A DNA stretch of 15,117 nt, taken from the NCBI GenBank assembly GCA_934757255.1, contig CAKVLL010000041.1:1-15117 (forward strand), in the 5' to 3' direction. The translations under genes were made by a program, and so were the position numbers. Numbering within the stretch: the stretch's first letter is position 1; every line of letters starts with the position of its first letter. The notes under the pieces were generated by a model. The model made no database searches. It was not told the DNA's origin and saw nothing but the letters and a program-made list of their open reading frames with translations. Source of the DNA: an uncultured Candidatus Melainabacteria bacterium (GTDB lineage: Bacteria > Cyanobacteriota > Vampirovibrionia > Gastranaerophilales > Gastranaerophilaceae). Shown piece after piece: positions 1 through 6,553 of this stretch.

Positions 1-6
1 TTGAAT

Positions 7-12
7 CTCCTT
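7..12 (-). promoter_or_regulatory. Ribosome binding site of a gene starting left of the window
   Basis: The minus strand reads AAGGAG followed by ATTCAA up to base 1. A start codon at the usual spacing of about 6 would fall immediately outside the window. A TTGACA box on the minus strand (63 to 58) could be a -35, but its partner at 17-bp spacing is only TGCAAT, so the promoter is less certain than the ribosome binding site. Confidence 0.45.
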
Positions 13-128
13 TTTTTAGTACGGCTATAACAATATTGCAACACAAATTAAAATTATTGTCAACGCAAGTCAACATGAGGATTTAGGGGATATAGAGTAT
101 ATAAATTAAGCTAAAATCCGCACAAGAA

Positions 129-173
129 AAAGCATTTAGCGAGTGTAAAACTTACACTCGCTAAAAAAGCTTT
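129..173. repeat. Long inverted repeat (14-bp perfect arms) containing GTGTAA-N3-TTACAC
   Basis: Bases 135-148 are the exact reverse complement of 152-165, with a three-base loop (AAC). After a small internal loop the stem resumes (AAAGC 129-133 with GCTTT 169-173). It is T-rich on the 3' side in the minus-strand sense (GCTTTTTCTT), so it could act as a terminator or as a structured leader. The inner 15 bases, GTGTAA-AAC-TTACAC (143-157), have the same arms and spacing as the palindrome at 335-349, which suggests a protein-binding site instead of, or as well as, a terminator. Confidence 0.6.
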
Positions 174-270
174 ATAAAATCTTTATATTTTATTATAAGA
201 AAATGAAACTTTTTAACTTTTAAACAAATTTAGTTGAAAATTGTTTAAAATAAATAAATAAAATTATTGT

Positions 271-300
271 TTGTAAACTTTTCTTAAAATCGTATATACT
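271..300 (+). promoter_or_regulatory. Upstream sigma-70-type promoter (TTGTAA-18-TATACT)
   Basis: TTGTAA at 271-276 and TATACT at 295-300 are spaced by 18 bases in very A/T-rich DNA. It would be the distal of two tandem promoters for the membrane-protein gene at 378. It is weaker by consensus than the proximal one. Confidence 0.35.
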
Positions 301-304
301 TTGC

Positions 305-333
305 TTGTTAAGAATAAAACAAATCGGTATAAT
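305..333 (+). promoter_or_regulatory. Main promoter of the 610-residue protein gene (TTGTTA-17-TATAAT)
   Basis: TTGTTA at 305-310 and a perfect TATAAT at 328-333 are spaced by exactly 17 bases. Transcription would start near 340, inside the palindrome at 335-349, giving a leader of about 38 bases that carries the AGGAGG ribosome binding site (365-370). Confidence 0.7.
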
Positions 334-334
334 G

Positions 335-349
335 GTGTAACGGTTACAC
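335..349. promoter_or_regulatory. Operator-like palindrome over the transcription start
   Basis: GTGTAAC-G-GTTACAC is a perfect 7-bp inverted repeat with a one-base centre, starting two bases after the -10 box. A bound protein there would block initiation, so repression is the natural reading. Arms and spacing (GTGTAA-N3-TTACAC) match the core of the hairpin at 129-173. The regulator is unknown. Confidence 0.5.
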
Positions 350-377
350 TTAAATCTGATGATTAGGAGGGTATCTA

Positions 378-2210
378 TTGAAGGTTAGCACTATCCGAAG
401 TAATACTTTAGCGCAAAAAAATACGAATAACAAAAAGAAGCAGAATCCTACATTTGGCTCAGCTATGCCTATTCTTGGTGCAGCTGGTGCTATGATGCAA
501 TGGATAGAAAGTAAAGGTTATTTCATTTCTTTTCTTATTCAAGACGGATTGGGCATGACTGCTCCTAGGGTCTGGACAGGTTTTAAAAGAGATAAGGAAA
601 TCACTGGACATTATAACAAGCAGGAAGGTTTAGAAGTTCTCGGTAGAGAAGGTATGACAGGTCCTTATATTGTTGGTGTAGCTCCTGCTGTTTTGGCTTT
701 ATCCGGACGTTTTTGTAAATCTACAAATACTAATACCAGATTAATAAAAAGATTTGGTGATAGTCTTAAAAATATGGTAAAAAGTCCGGAATTTGAAAAT
801 AGTGTAAAAAAAGATAAAGAAAAGTTTATGAATGCTTTTTTTGAAAAAAATATAGAAAACATTTATAAAAATTCTGTTCCGAACGATAAAAATGCAGATG
901 AATCTATTAAAAAGATAGTTAAAGAATTTAAAGTTTTTGAAAATGGTAGTAAAAAAGATAAAGAACAAGCTTTAGCAAACATTACAGAATATATTAATTC
1001 TAAAATTACAGAAACATCTTCAGATTTATATAAAATAAATAAAGTATATGTCGGAGATGACAATACAAAGCAATTATTTAGTATAAAAGATGCATTTACT
1101 GCTCTTAAAGATTATGGAACTGATGCTATAAAGAATAATAAAAATAGTGAAACGTTGGATGAAGTAGCGGCAGAAAATATAAAAAATAATTTTGCAGCGA
1201 AGAGGCTTGGAGTGAATGTTGCTAATATAGCTATAACACTTGGAGGACTTTCTTATTTACCTAAAATATATGCTAAAAGTGATGTTTCACCTGGGGCTGC
1301 TGCATTAGAACATGCAAAACAGAAACAACAGTTGGAGCAAAGTGGAGAGGTTGCTTTTAAGGGAAAAGGTATAAATAATGATGGAATTTTGTCTAAAATT
1401 GGTAAATTTTTAACAAAAAAAGTTCCAGAAAAAGCGCAAGAGTTATTAGAATATAATGGTTATAATTTTACCAAAACGACATTTGCACTTTTATCAACAT
1501 TAGGTTTATTACTTCCGAGAGGAAAACGTGCTTGGGACAGGGCACAAATTGATGAAAATGGAAAACGTGATATGACAGAAATTAATGAAATTCTTTTAAG
1601 AGATACGGTTTCGTCGTTGTCAGTTGTTTTTGCTGTTCCATTGTTGACAAAAATGATTGTTAAATCTTATGAAAACAAGGTTGGTTTTGTTTTGACAAAT
1701 AAGGCATCAGAGGGAAAAACTCCATTTAAGAAATTCTTAGATGTAATAAATCCATATAGCGATTTAGAGGTTCTTTCTGTTGCAGATTTAGATTCAATAT
1801 ATGGAAATATAGATTCAAAGAAAAAATTATTGAATTTTGCAGATTTTGTTGATTCCAAGGGTGGTGATTTAGAAAAAATCTTGTCTAAATCAGACAATGC
1901 AAATTTGATGTTCAATGACAAAACATTTACTTTAGAGTCTATTAAAAATCTATCTCGTAAGGAAAAGAATTCTAAAATTAAAACATTATTTAATTCTGAA
2001 TTTTCTGACGATGTGATTAAGAGCGTAATGAAAGGCACTGGGGACATAAAGAGTAATAAAATTGCAAAAATGGCAAGGGGACTTAATTCATTGCCGGGGG
2101 CAATTTCTACTATTATCATATCTCCAATATTGCTTGGTGCATTAATTCCTATGCTTACTTATCATAATACAAGAAAAGCGAATGCTAAAAAATTACAACA
2201 ACAAAATTAA
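378..2210 (+). CDS. Unrecognised multi-pass membrane protein with N-terminal NPTFG motif
   Basis: I do not recognise this 610-residue protein. It starts with TTG, chosen because AGGAGG (365-370) lies 7 bases upstream. A basic, Asn/Lys-rich N-terminus of about 22 residues leads to a short motif N23-P-T-F26-G27; a related V-A-F-K-G occurs near 325-329. Hydrophobic stretches around 95-112, 276-299, 366-382, 409-428 and 571-595 suggest several membrane passes, separated by long, lysine-rich charged segments (about 115-270 and 430-570). The C-terminus is basic. There is no signal peptidase site, catalytic motif or known fold that I can see. It has its own strong promoter with an operator-like palindrome. 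Its TAA overlaps the stop codon of the convergent small gene by 4 bases. It may be a lineage-restricted envelope protein; this is inference. Confidence 0.8.
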   Translation: MKVSTIRSNTLAQKNTNNKKKQNPTFGSAMPILGAAGAMMQWIESKGYFISFLIQDGLGMTAPRVWTGFKRDKEITGHYNKQEGLEVLGREGMTGPYIVGVAPAVLALSGRFCKSTNTNTRLIKRFGDSLKNMVKSPEFENSVKKDKEKFMNAFFEKNIENIYKNSVPNDKNADESIKKIVKEFKVFENGSKKDKEQALANITEYINSKITETSSDLYKINKVYVGDDNTKQLFSIKDAFTALKDYGTDAIKNNKNSETLDEVAAENIKNNFAAKRLGVNVANIAITLGGLSYLPKIYAKSDVSPGAAALEHAKQKQQLEQSGEVAFKGKGINNDGILSKIGKFLTKKVPEKAQELLEYNGYNFTKTTFALLSTLGLLLPRGKRAWDRAQIDENGKRDMTEINEILLRDTVSSLSVVFAVPLLTKMIVKSYENKVGFVLTNKASEGKTPFKKFLDVINPYSDLEVLSVADLDSIYGNIDSKKKLLNFADFVDSKGGDLEKILSKSDNANLMFNDKTFTLESIKNLSRKEKNSKIKTLFNSEFSDDVIKSVMKGTGDIKSNKIAKMARGLNSLPGAISTIIISPILLGALIPMLTYHNTRKANAKKLQQQN

Positions 2211-2479
2211 TCATTTTTTCTAGTTTCGTTGTTAGCTTCAGCTGTAGATTTTGCACCTAAAGCTCCTAGTGCAATAGCGCCAACAGGACCTGCAACTGCA
2301 AATCCTACGACAGCCATTGCACCTCCACAAATTGCACCAACAAGGTAATCGCCAAACTTTAAGTTTCCACCTTTAAAGGTAATGTTTTGCGTATTTTTTT
2401 CTGCAGGTGATGCAATAACTTTAGTCCTGTTTTGTTTACACAAAACAGGAGTTTGACATCCAATCGGACTAACTCTCAT
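2207..2479 (-). CDS. Small glycine-rich membrane protein with N-terminal NITFKGG motif
   Basis: This protein of 90 residues has no family I can name. The ATG at 2479 is preferred: AAGAGG lies 6 bases upstream, whereas the five-residue-longer frame would begin with a TTG overlapping that ribosome binding site. Residues 1-31 are polar with two cysteines (C8, C14). N32-I-T-F35-K-G-G follows, then one long hydrophobic segment (about 45-80) rich in Gly and Ala with small-xxx-small spacing, as in glycine-zipper helices, and a short polar tail. The start M-R-V-S-x-I resembles the M-K-V-S-x-I of the convergent 610-residue protein, and both share the TF(x)G motif. Possible roles include a membrane-inserting peptide or a small envelope protein; the sequence does not decide. 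It has its own promoter at 2512-2540. Confidence 0.7.
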   Translation of the reverse strand: MRVSPIGCQTPVLCKQNRTKVIASPAEKNTQNITFKGGNLKFGDYLVGAICGGAMAVVGFAVAGPVGAIALGALGAKSTAEANNETRKND

Positions 2480-2511
2480 AATAACCTCTTTCAAATAAAC
2501 ACTATATCAGC

Positions 2512-2540
2512 ATGTTAAATCATGAGTATCGGTTTGTCAA
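2512..2540 (-). promoter_or_regulatory. Promoter of the small membrane protein (TTGACA-17-TAACAT)
   Basis: On the minus strand a perfect TTGACA (2540 to 2535) is followed after 17 bases by TAACAT (2517 to 2512). It begins 25 bases past the stop codon of the upstream ATP-grasp gene, so the small gene can be expressed on its own. Confidence 0.65.
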
Positions 2541-2564
2541 TTGCTAAATTGGGTGATTTTTTTG

Positions 2565-3545
2565 TTAGGTTGAACTATTACATAGAGTCAGTGTTTTATG
2601 TTCATCGCATAATTTCAATAAATAATTGCAAATATCTTTTTCAAGTTGTATACTATAAAGTTTATTTATCTCTTTTATAAAATAACAAGGGCTTGTTACG
2701 TTTACTTCAATAATCTTACCATTAATTACGTCTAAGCCTGCTGTATAAATTTCTAAAGAGTTTAATTTCTCTGCAACTTTTGTGAAATTAATCATTTCTT
2801 CATCTGTAAGTTTTGCGGAAGTAATAAAATTGTCGTTATGTGTATTAAATTTAAAATCGTCTTTTGTTGGTAATTTTTTTATGCAATATTTTAAGACTTT
2901 ATCTCCTAATGTCAAAACGCGTATGTCACCATTTTTGACTTCAGGAATGAATTCCTGTACCATTACAAGTGTTGTTTCGTTATTTGTCATTGTATTTATA
3001 ATTGTTCTTGTATTAGGATCTCCTTCATGTAGGTACATTACACCCGAGCCAAAACAACGATTAAGTGGTTTAAGAACGATTTGTTTGTACTTAGCCAGAA
3101 ATATTTCTATTTCTTCTAATGATGCGGTTACAATATTATCAGTCATAAATTTTTTGAAATACACACTGTGTAGTTTTTCATTGAAATCTCTAATTGCTTT
3201 TGGGCTATTTATAACTTTTGGTTTTGTTACAAAATCAAAAATATATGTAGCATTAATATAATCAATGTCTACTGGAGGGTCAGGTCTAAACATTACTAAA
3301 TCAAATTCATTAATTTCTGTTTCGAGTTTAATATCTTTGTAGAAAATATTATTATTAGAAATGAATGTTTTGAAACATTTTGTATAGGCTTTGTCTTGTT
3401 TTAATGAAAGGTTTGGAATTGTCGTAATAAAAACTTCGCATTCACGTTCTAGAAATTCTTTTATAATCCAGAAGTTTGTTACTAGATTATTGAATTCAAA
3501 GTATTTAAGTTCGATTTTATCTATTATAAAAAGTATTTTTTTCAT
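2565..3545 (-). CDS. gshB: Glutathione synthetase-like ATP-grasp ligase
   Basis: This 326-residue protein has the length and motif order of bacterial GshB, which joins gamma-glutamylcysteine and glycine using ATP in the cytoplasm. Visible landmarks are FRPDPP (86-91), NATYIFD (98-104), the INSPKAIRDFNEK block (112-124), VLKP (157-160), QEFIPE (197-202), GDIRV (206-210) and the metal-binding EVNVTSP (280-286). Differences from typical GshB are clear: the glycine-rich ATP loop after KPL reads NRCFGSG instead of DGxGGxG, GDKR is GDIR, and the substrate-side RGN-AAGG segment is replaced by FKFNTHND. It may be a divergent glutathione synthetase or a relative using another peptide. No gshA is nearby. 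Start: ATG with AGAGGAG 6 bases upstream. It is transcribed divergently from queE. Confidence 0.8.
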   Translation of the reverse strand: MKKILFIIDKIELKYFEFNNLVTNFWIIKEFLERECEVFITTIPNLSLKQDKAYTKCFKTFISNNNIFYKDIKLETEINEFDLVMFRPDPPVDIDYINATYIFDFVTKPKVINSPKAIRDFNEKLHSVYFKKFMTDNIVTASLEEIEIFLAKYKQIVLKPLNRCFGSGVMYLHEGDPNTRTIINTMTNNETTLVMVQEFIPEVKNGDIRVLTLGDKVLKYCIKKLPTKDDFKFNTHNDNFITSAKLTDEEMINFTKVAEKLNSLEIYTAGLDVINGKIIEVNVTSPCYFIKEINKLYSIQLEKDICNYLLKLCDEHKTLTLCNSST

Positions 3546-3646
3546 CTTAAACTCCTCTTTGACTTGAATTTATCACTAAAATATTTAAGAAACAACTCTC
3601 CGAAAAGGGAACATTCTAAAAATGGTATTATAAATGAATGATATGT

Positions 3647-3674
3647 TTGATAATTTATTTTTAGCTTTTATAGT
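3647..3674 (+). promoter_or_regulatory. Promoter of queE (TTGATA-16-TATAGT)
   Basis: TTGATA at 3647-3652 and TATAGT at 3669-3674 are 16 bases apart. Transcription would start near 3681, leaving only about 17 bases before the ATG at 3698, in which I see no Shine-Dalgarno sequence. Confidence 0.4.
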
Positions 3675-3697
3675 TTGTTTATGTTAATAGATATTAT

Positions 3698-4363
3698 ATG
3701 AGTTTGATAAAAGTAAAAGAATTATTTGCATCTATACAAGGTGAGGGACCATTTGTTGGATATAAACAAGTGTTCATAAGACTTTGTGGCTGTAATCTTA
3801 GGTGTAAATATTGTGATACAGATTTTGAAATACAGCAGGCCAAAGAATTTTCGATTGATGATTTAATCAATTTTGTAGAAAAAAATAGAGAATGTCATTC
3901 AGTTTCTTTGACTGGTGGTGAGCCACTTTTGCATACAGAATTTATTGCTAAATTTGCAGAAAAATCATTATTACCTATTTATTTGGAAACAAATGCAACT
4001 TTGCCTGAAAAATTAGATAAAGTTATTAATTATATTGATTATGTATCTGCTGATATAAAATTACCAAGTGCGACTGGTTTAAAACCACATTGGGAGATTC
4101 ATGATAGATTTTTTAAAATAGCAAATCAAAAACAACTTTATGCAAAAGTTGTTTTTGATTCAAATATAACATTTGAAGAAATTCGTTCAATTTGTGCACT
4201 TGCAAACAGGCATGATATAGAATTGGTCTTACAGCCGATGATGCTTGGAAAAACTCCATCAATAAAATCTGATTTTATGGAAAAAGTTTTAAACGAATGT
4301 TTAAGCTTTCATAAAAAAACAAGGCTAATTCCTCAAGTGCATAAATTTATTGATGTAATTTAG
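3698..4363 (+). CDS. queE: 7-carboxy-7-deazaguanine synthase (radical SAM)
   Basis: QueE converts 6-carboxy-tetrahydropterin to 7-carboxy-7-deazaguanine, the radical step on the way to preQ0 and queuosine in tRNA. The 221-residue protein shows the N-terminal ASIQGEGPFVG block (11-21), the 4Fe-4S motif C32-x3-C36-x2-C39 followed by D40-T41, the SAM-binding TGGEP (72-76), a YLETNA block (94-99), and the family-typical ending IPQVHK. Length fits QueE. The other preQ0 genes (queC, queD, folE) are not in the window. The start is the first ATG of the frame; no clear ribosome binding site precedes it, which is unusual here. Its TAG overlaps the nitroreductase stop codon by 4 bases, tail to tail. Confidence 0.95.
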   Translation: MSLIKVKELFASIQGEGPFVGYKQVFIRLCGCNLRCKYCDTDFEIQQAKEFSIDDLINFVEKNRECHSVSLTGGEPLLHTEFIAKFAEKSLLPIYLETNATLPEKLDKVINYIDYVSADIKLPSATGLKPHWEIHDRFFKIANQKQLYAKVVFDSNITFEEIRSICALANRHDIELVLQPMMLGKTPSIKSDFMEKVLNECLSFHKKTRLIPQVHKFIDVI

Positions 4364-4971
4364 AATTTATTTCCGATTTTTTCCAAAGAAATAACTTCGT
4401 CAAATCCTTTTCTTGTTTTTATTGTTTCTTTATGCTCAATTTCGTAACCTAAAGTTATTATAGTTGATAAGATTTGATGTTCGTTCAAACCTAATTTTTC
4501 TTTTACTTTTTTATAAACATCAGGTAAAACACCCGTAACTTCGTTACCCATCGCACCTATAATACAAGATTTAATATTAAGATTTTCAGCTTCAAGCATC
4601 ATGTAAGAAATCGGATAAATCAATTGTTCCATAGTTCTTACACGTAATGCACCTTCAGCTTGTAAAGCAGGGTTTAAAGCAGGGTTCTTAATATGTGTTA
4701 TTTTTGCTTCTTCCCAAGCGTTTTCATCAGCAATACAAACTATTAAAGCATCTGCGTTTTTAACATGCATTTGACCTAAAGAAAGTTCTGATAGTAAATC
4801 TTTGTTTTCTTGAGATTTAACCAGAATAAACTTCCAAGACTGAACATTCATCCAAGACGGCGCAAGCCTTCCAGCCTCTAAAATTTTCCTCAAATCTTCA
4901 TCAGAAATATGTTTATCAGAATATGTTCTTACACTTTTGCGAGATTGAATTAAATTTAGTAAATCGTTCAT
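4360..4971 (-). CDS. Nitroreductase family protein (FMN-dependent)
   Basis: This 203-residue NAD(P)H-dependent flavin oxidoreductase is of the nitroreductase fold and presumably works as a dimer with FMN in the cytoplasm. Visible FMN-contact motifs are the early SRKSVRTY (10-17), APSWMNVQSWKFI (37-49, where the family usually has APSxxNxQPW), the central IKSCIIGA segment (133-140) and the closing TIITLGY (170-176). The substrate cannot be read from sequence; members reduce nitro compounds, quinones or flavins, or remodel cofactors. Start ATG is supported by AAAGGA 6 bases upstream. It follows the LCP gene on the same strand, but the 191-base gap contains a minisatellite, so co-transcription is uncertain. 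It converges on queE with a 4-base overlap. Confidence 0.9.
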   Translation of the reverse strand: MNDLLNLIQSRKSVRTYSDKHISDEDLRKILEAGRLAPSWMNVQSWKFILVKSQENKDLLSELSLGQMHVKNADALIVCIADENAWEEAKITHIKNPALNPALQAEGALRVRTMEQLIYPISYMMLEAENLNIKSCIIGAMGNEVTGVLPDVYKKVKEKLGLNEHQILSTIITLGYEIEHKETIKTRKGFDEVISLEKIGNKF

Positions 4972-4990
4972 TTTGTGTCCTTTCTTTTGA

Positions 4991-5054
4991 GGGTAATAAG
5001 GTAATAGGGTAATAAGGTAATAGGGTAATAAGGGAATAGGGTAATAAGGGAATA
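4991..5054. repeat. Minisatellite: four 16-bp units (eight 8-bp half-units)
   Basis: Four head-to-tail 16-mers run from 4991 to 5054 without interruption: two copies of GGGTAATAAGGTAATA and then two of GGGTAATAAGGGAATA. Each is two 8-bp half-units of the form RGG(T/G)AATA. The array ends about 20 bases before the ribosome binding site of the nitroreductase gene. Copy number is likely to vary between strains by slippage. It has no spacers, so it is not a CRISPR. Confidence 0.95.
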
Positions 5055-5141
5055 AGAGGTATTAACTTTTGTAGATAATTTCGCCACTAAAATAGTTGTT
5101 ATTAGTAATGGCTTGGCGTATAAATATTCTATTTAAAATCT

Positions 5142-5156
5142 TATTACCTTATTACC
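5142..5156. repeat. Inverted copy of the minisatellite unit
   Basis: These 15 bases are the exact reverse complement of 4992-5006 and 5008-5022 (GGTAATAAGGTAATA). They lie 6 bases past the LCP stop codon and about 85 bases from the array. In a transcript running from the LCP gene into the nitroreductase gene they could pair with either of the first two array units. Confidence 0.9.
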
Positions 5157-5162
5157 TTTTAT

Positions 5163-6476
5163 CTACCCTTCTGCCAAAATTACCGTAAAATCACTTCCTA
5201 CAGAGAATGTTTCGGTTGGATCATAAACAAATTGCATATTGTTTAATTCCGGCATCTTCTTTTGTAACCAATTTAAGAATTCTATTGTCACAGCACTTTT
5301 ATTTGCTACAAATCTTGTATGAGAAAGATGAGTAATTTTTAGCATATTTACTTCATATCCAAGCTCATTAAATTTTTCTTTCAAAGCTTGTGCTTCTTCT
5401 TCTTTACGAGGAGAGTACATAATTCCGGCTTTGAATTTTGTGCCGTCTAATGCCGGTTTATCTCTGTAAATCATTCTATTTATTACTTCTTGAGTTTTTA
5501 TAGGGTCAAGTATCCAATAGCTGATATAACCTTTTTGGTTTGGTGCGCCCGGAAGTGTTGCAATTTCAATTTTATTTTCATCTACGCTTCTTGCAAACGC
5601 TGCATATTGAGAAAGTTCATAAAAACTCATATCAGTTTTAATATAAGTATTACAAATGTTTAATACTTCCGGAATTTTTGTGATAACTTGAGGTGAATGC
5701 AGTTTTTCAAATAAGCTTCTCATAAACCATTGTTGTCGTTGAGTTCTGCCAATATCACCAAGTCCGTCTTTTCTGTATCTTAAATATCCGACAGCTTGAT
5801 TGCCGTTCAAAATGGTATTACCTTTATTTAAGTCAATGTGCAAATGTCCTGCATAATCATGATAATGCATTGGTTTTTCAACATAAATAGGAATACCGCC
5901 TAATGCGTCTATAACTTTTTCTACAGCTTCATCATGTACAATAATATATCTATCAATTTTTATTCCAAAAGTTTCTTTCAAAGTTTTTTTAACAAGATTA
6001 ATTCCACCTAAAGCGTGTGCTGCGTTAATCTTTTGTACTCCTTTATTATCGGGAAGATAAACTTTGCTGTCACGTGGAATTGAAATTGCGTTAATTGAAT
6101 GGGTTTTTGGATCGATATTTACAATCATTATTGTATCGGAACGCGTGCCTTCCCATATATCAGCTCCATCACCATTTGAGTCTACACCAAGCAATAATAT
6201 ATTTTGTTTGTGAGGTGAAAACGGTACTTCAAATTTGTTTCTTTGTTTACGTGCAAACTTAAAAAATCCGCTTGCATCATCAGCTTGTTCTGAATCAATT
6301 TTGTTTAAGAAGAAATTATTTTCAACTACGGTTACACAAACTATAACTGCACATAAAATTGCTAAAACTATTGTAAAAAGCAATTTTGCGAAGTTGGAAG
6401 TTTCTTCTTTTTCTTCTCTTATATTTTTTAAAAACGCCTTATATTCTTCTTGTTGATTATTATTTGCTATTTTCAT
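5163..6476 (-). CDS. LCP (LytR-CpsA-Psr) family glycan phosphotransferase
   Basis: This 437-residue membrane-anchored enzyme family transfers polyprenyl-phosphate-linked glycans onto the cell wall or other acceptors outside the cytoplasmic membrane. A charged cytoplasmic tail (1-29) precedes one membrane helix (30-52). The LCP domain (about 92-258) shows LLLGVDS (94-100), GTRSDTIM with R112 and D114, SIPRDS with R135-D136, KINAAHALGG (149-158), and the lipid-phosphate-binding LRYRKD...GDIGRTQRQQ block (232-249). A LytR_C-type domain follows (about 345-435). The length is typical of LCP proteins with this C-terminal domain. The start ATG has AGAGAG about 8 bases upstream. It is divergent from the PxpA-like/yvcK pair; its promoter spacer holds a palindrome. 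Confidence 0.92.
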   Translation of the reverse strand: MKIANNNQQEEYKAFLKNIREEKEETSNFAKLLFTIVLAILCAVIVCVTVVENNFFLNKIDSEQADDASGFFKFARKQRNKFEVPFSPHKQNILLLGVDSNGDGADIWEGTRSDTIMIVNIDPKTHSINAISIPRDSKVYLPDNKGVQKINAAHALGGINLVKKTLKETFGIKIDRYIIVHDEAVEKVIDALGGIPIYVEKPMHYHDYAGHLHIDLNKGNTILNGNQAVGYLRYRKDGLGDIGRTQRQQWFMRSLFEKLHSPQVITKIPEVLNICNTYIKTDMSFYELSQYAAFARSVDENKIEIATLPGAPNQKGYISYWILDPIKTQEVINRMIYRDKPALDGTKFKAGIMYSPRKEEEAQALKEKFNELGYEVNMLKITHLSHTRFVANKSAVTIEFLNWLQKKMPELNNMQFVYDPTETFSVGSDFTVILAEG

Positions 6477-6498
6477 TTTTTATCTCTCTTTAATGAAA

Positions 6499-6527
6499 AT
6501 TATATTTTAAGCATGTCTTAAAATCAA
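6499..6527 (-). promoter_or_regulatory. LCP promoter with palindrome in its spacer
   Basis: On the minus strand TTGATT (6527 to 6522) and a perfect TATAAT (6504 to 6499) are spaced by 17 bases. The spacer is largely a palindrome, ATTTTAAG-CATGT-CTTAAAAT (6504-6524), with 8-bp arms overlapping both boxes. A repressor bound there would cover the promoter; the regulator is not known. Confidence 0.65.
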
Positions 6528-6553
6528 TTATTTATTATTCATTATTTTAGTAG

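Larger units (their letters stand above)
1..377. other. Gene-free, probably divergent regulatory region
   Basis: I see no open frame worth calling in these 377 bases. On the minus strand an AAGGAG ribosome binding site (bases 7-12) sits six bases from the window edge, so a minus-strand gene very likely starts just outside the left end. The right end carries two overlapping promoters and a strong ribosome binding site for the gene at 378. Between them lies a long hairpin (129-173) followed by about 100 bases of nearly pure A/T. The region therefore reads as the control region between two divergent genes, but the left gene itself is not visible. Confidence 0.6.

Noticed and set aside
1667..2119. 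150-codon open frame on the minus strand inside the 610-residue gene
   Set aside because: It is a shadow in A/T-rich DNA: no ribosome binding site, low-complexity Ser/Leu/Phe-rich product, and fully covered by a gene with a strong promoter and start.
2480..2494. Five-residue N-terminal extension of the small membrane protein (TTG start)
   Set aside because: The extension consumes the AAGAGG ribosome binding site that serves the ATG at 2479.
2782..3261. 159-codon plus-strand open frame inside the GshB-like gene
   Set aside because: The minus-strand frame encodes recognisable ATP-grasp motifs over this stretch; the plus-strand product is hydrophobic by codon mirroring and has no ribosome binding site.
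4991..5054. CRISPR array
   Set aside because: The 16-bp units are directly adjacent with no unique spacers, and no cas gene is nearby; it is a minisatellite.
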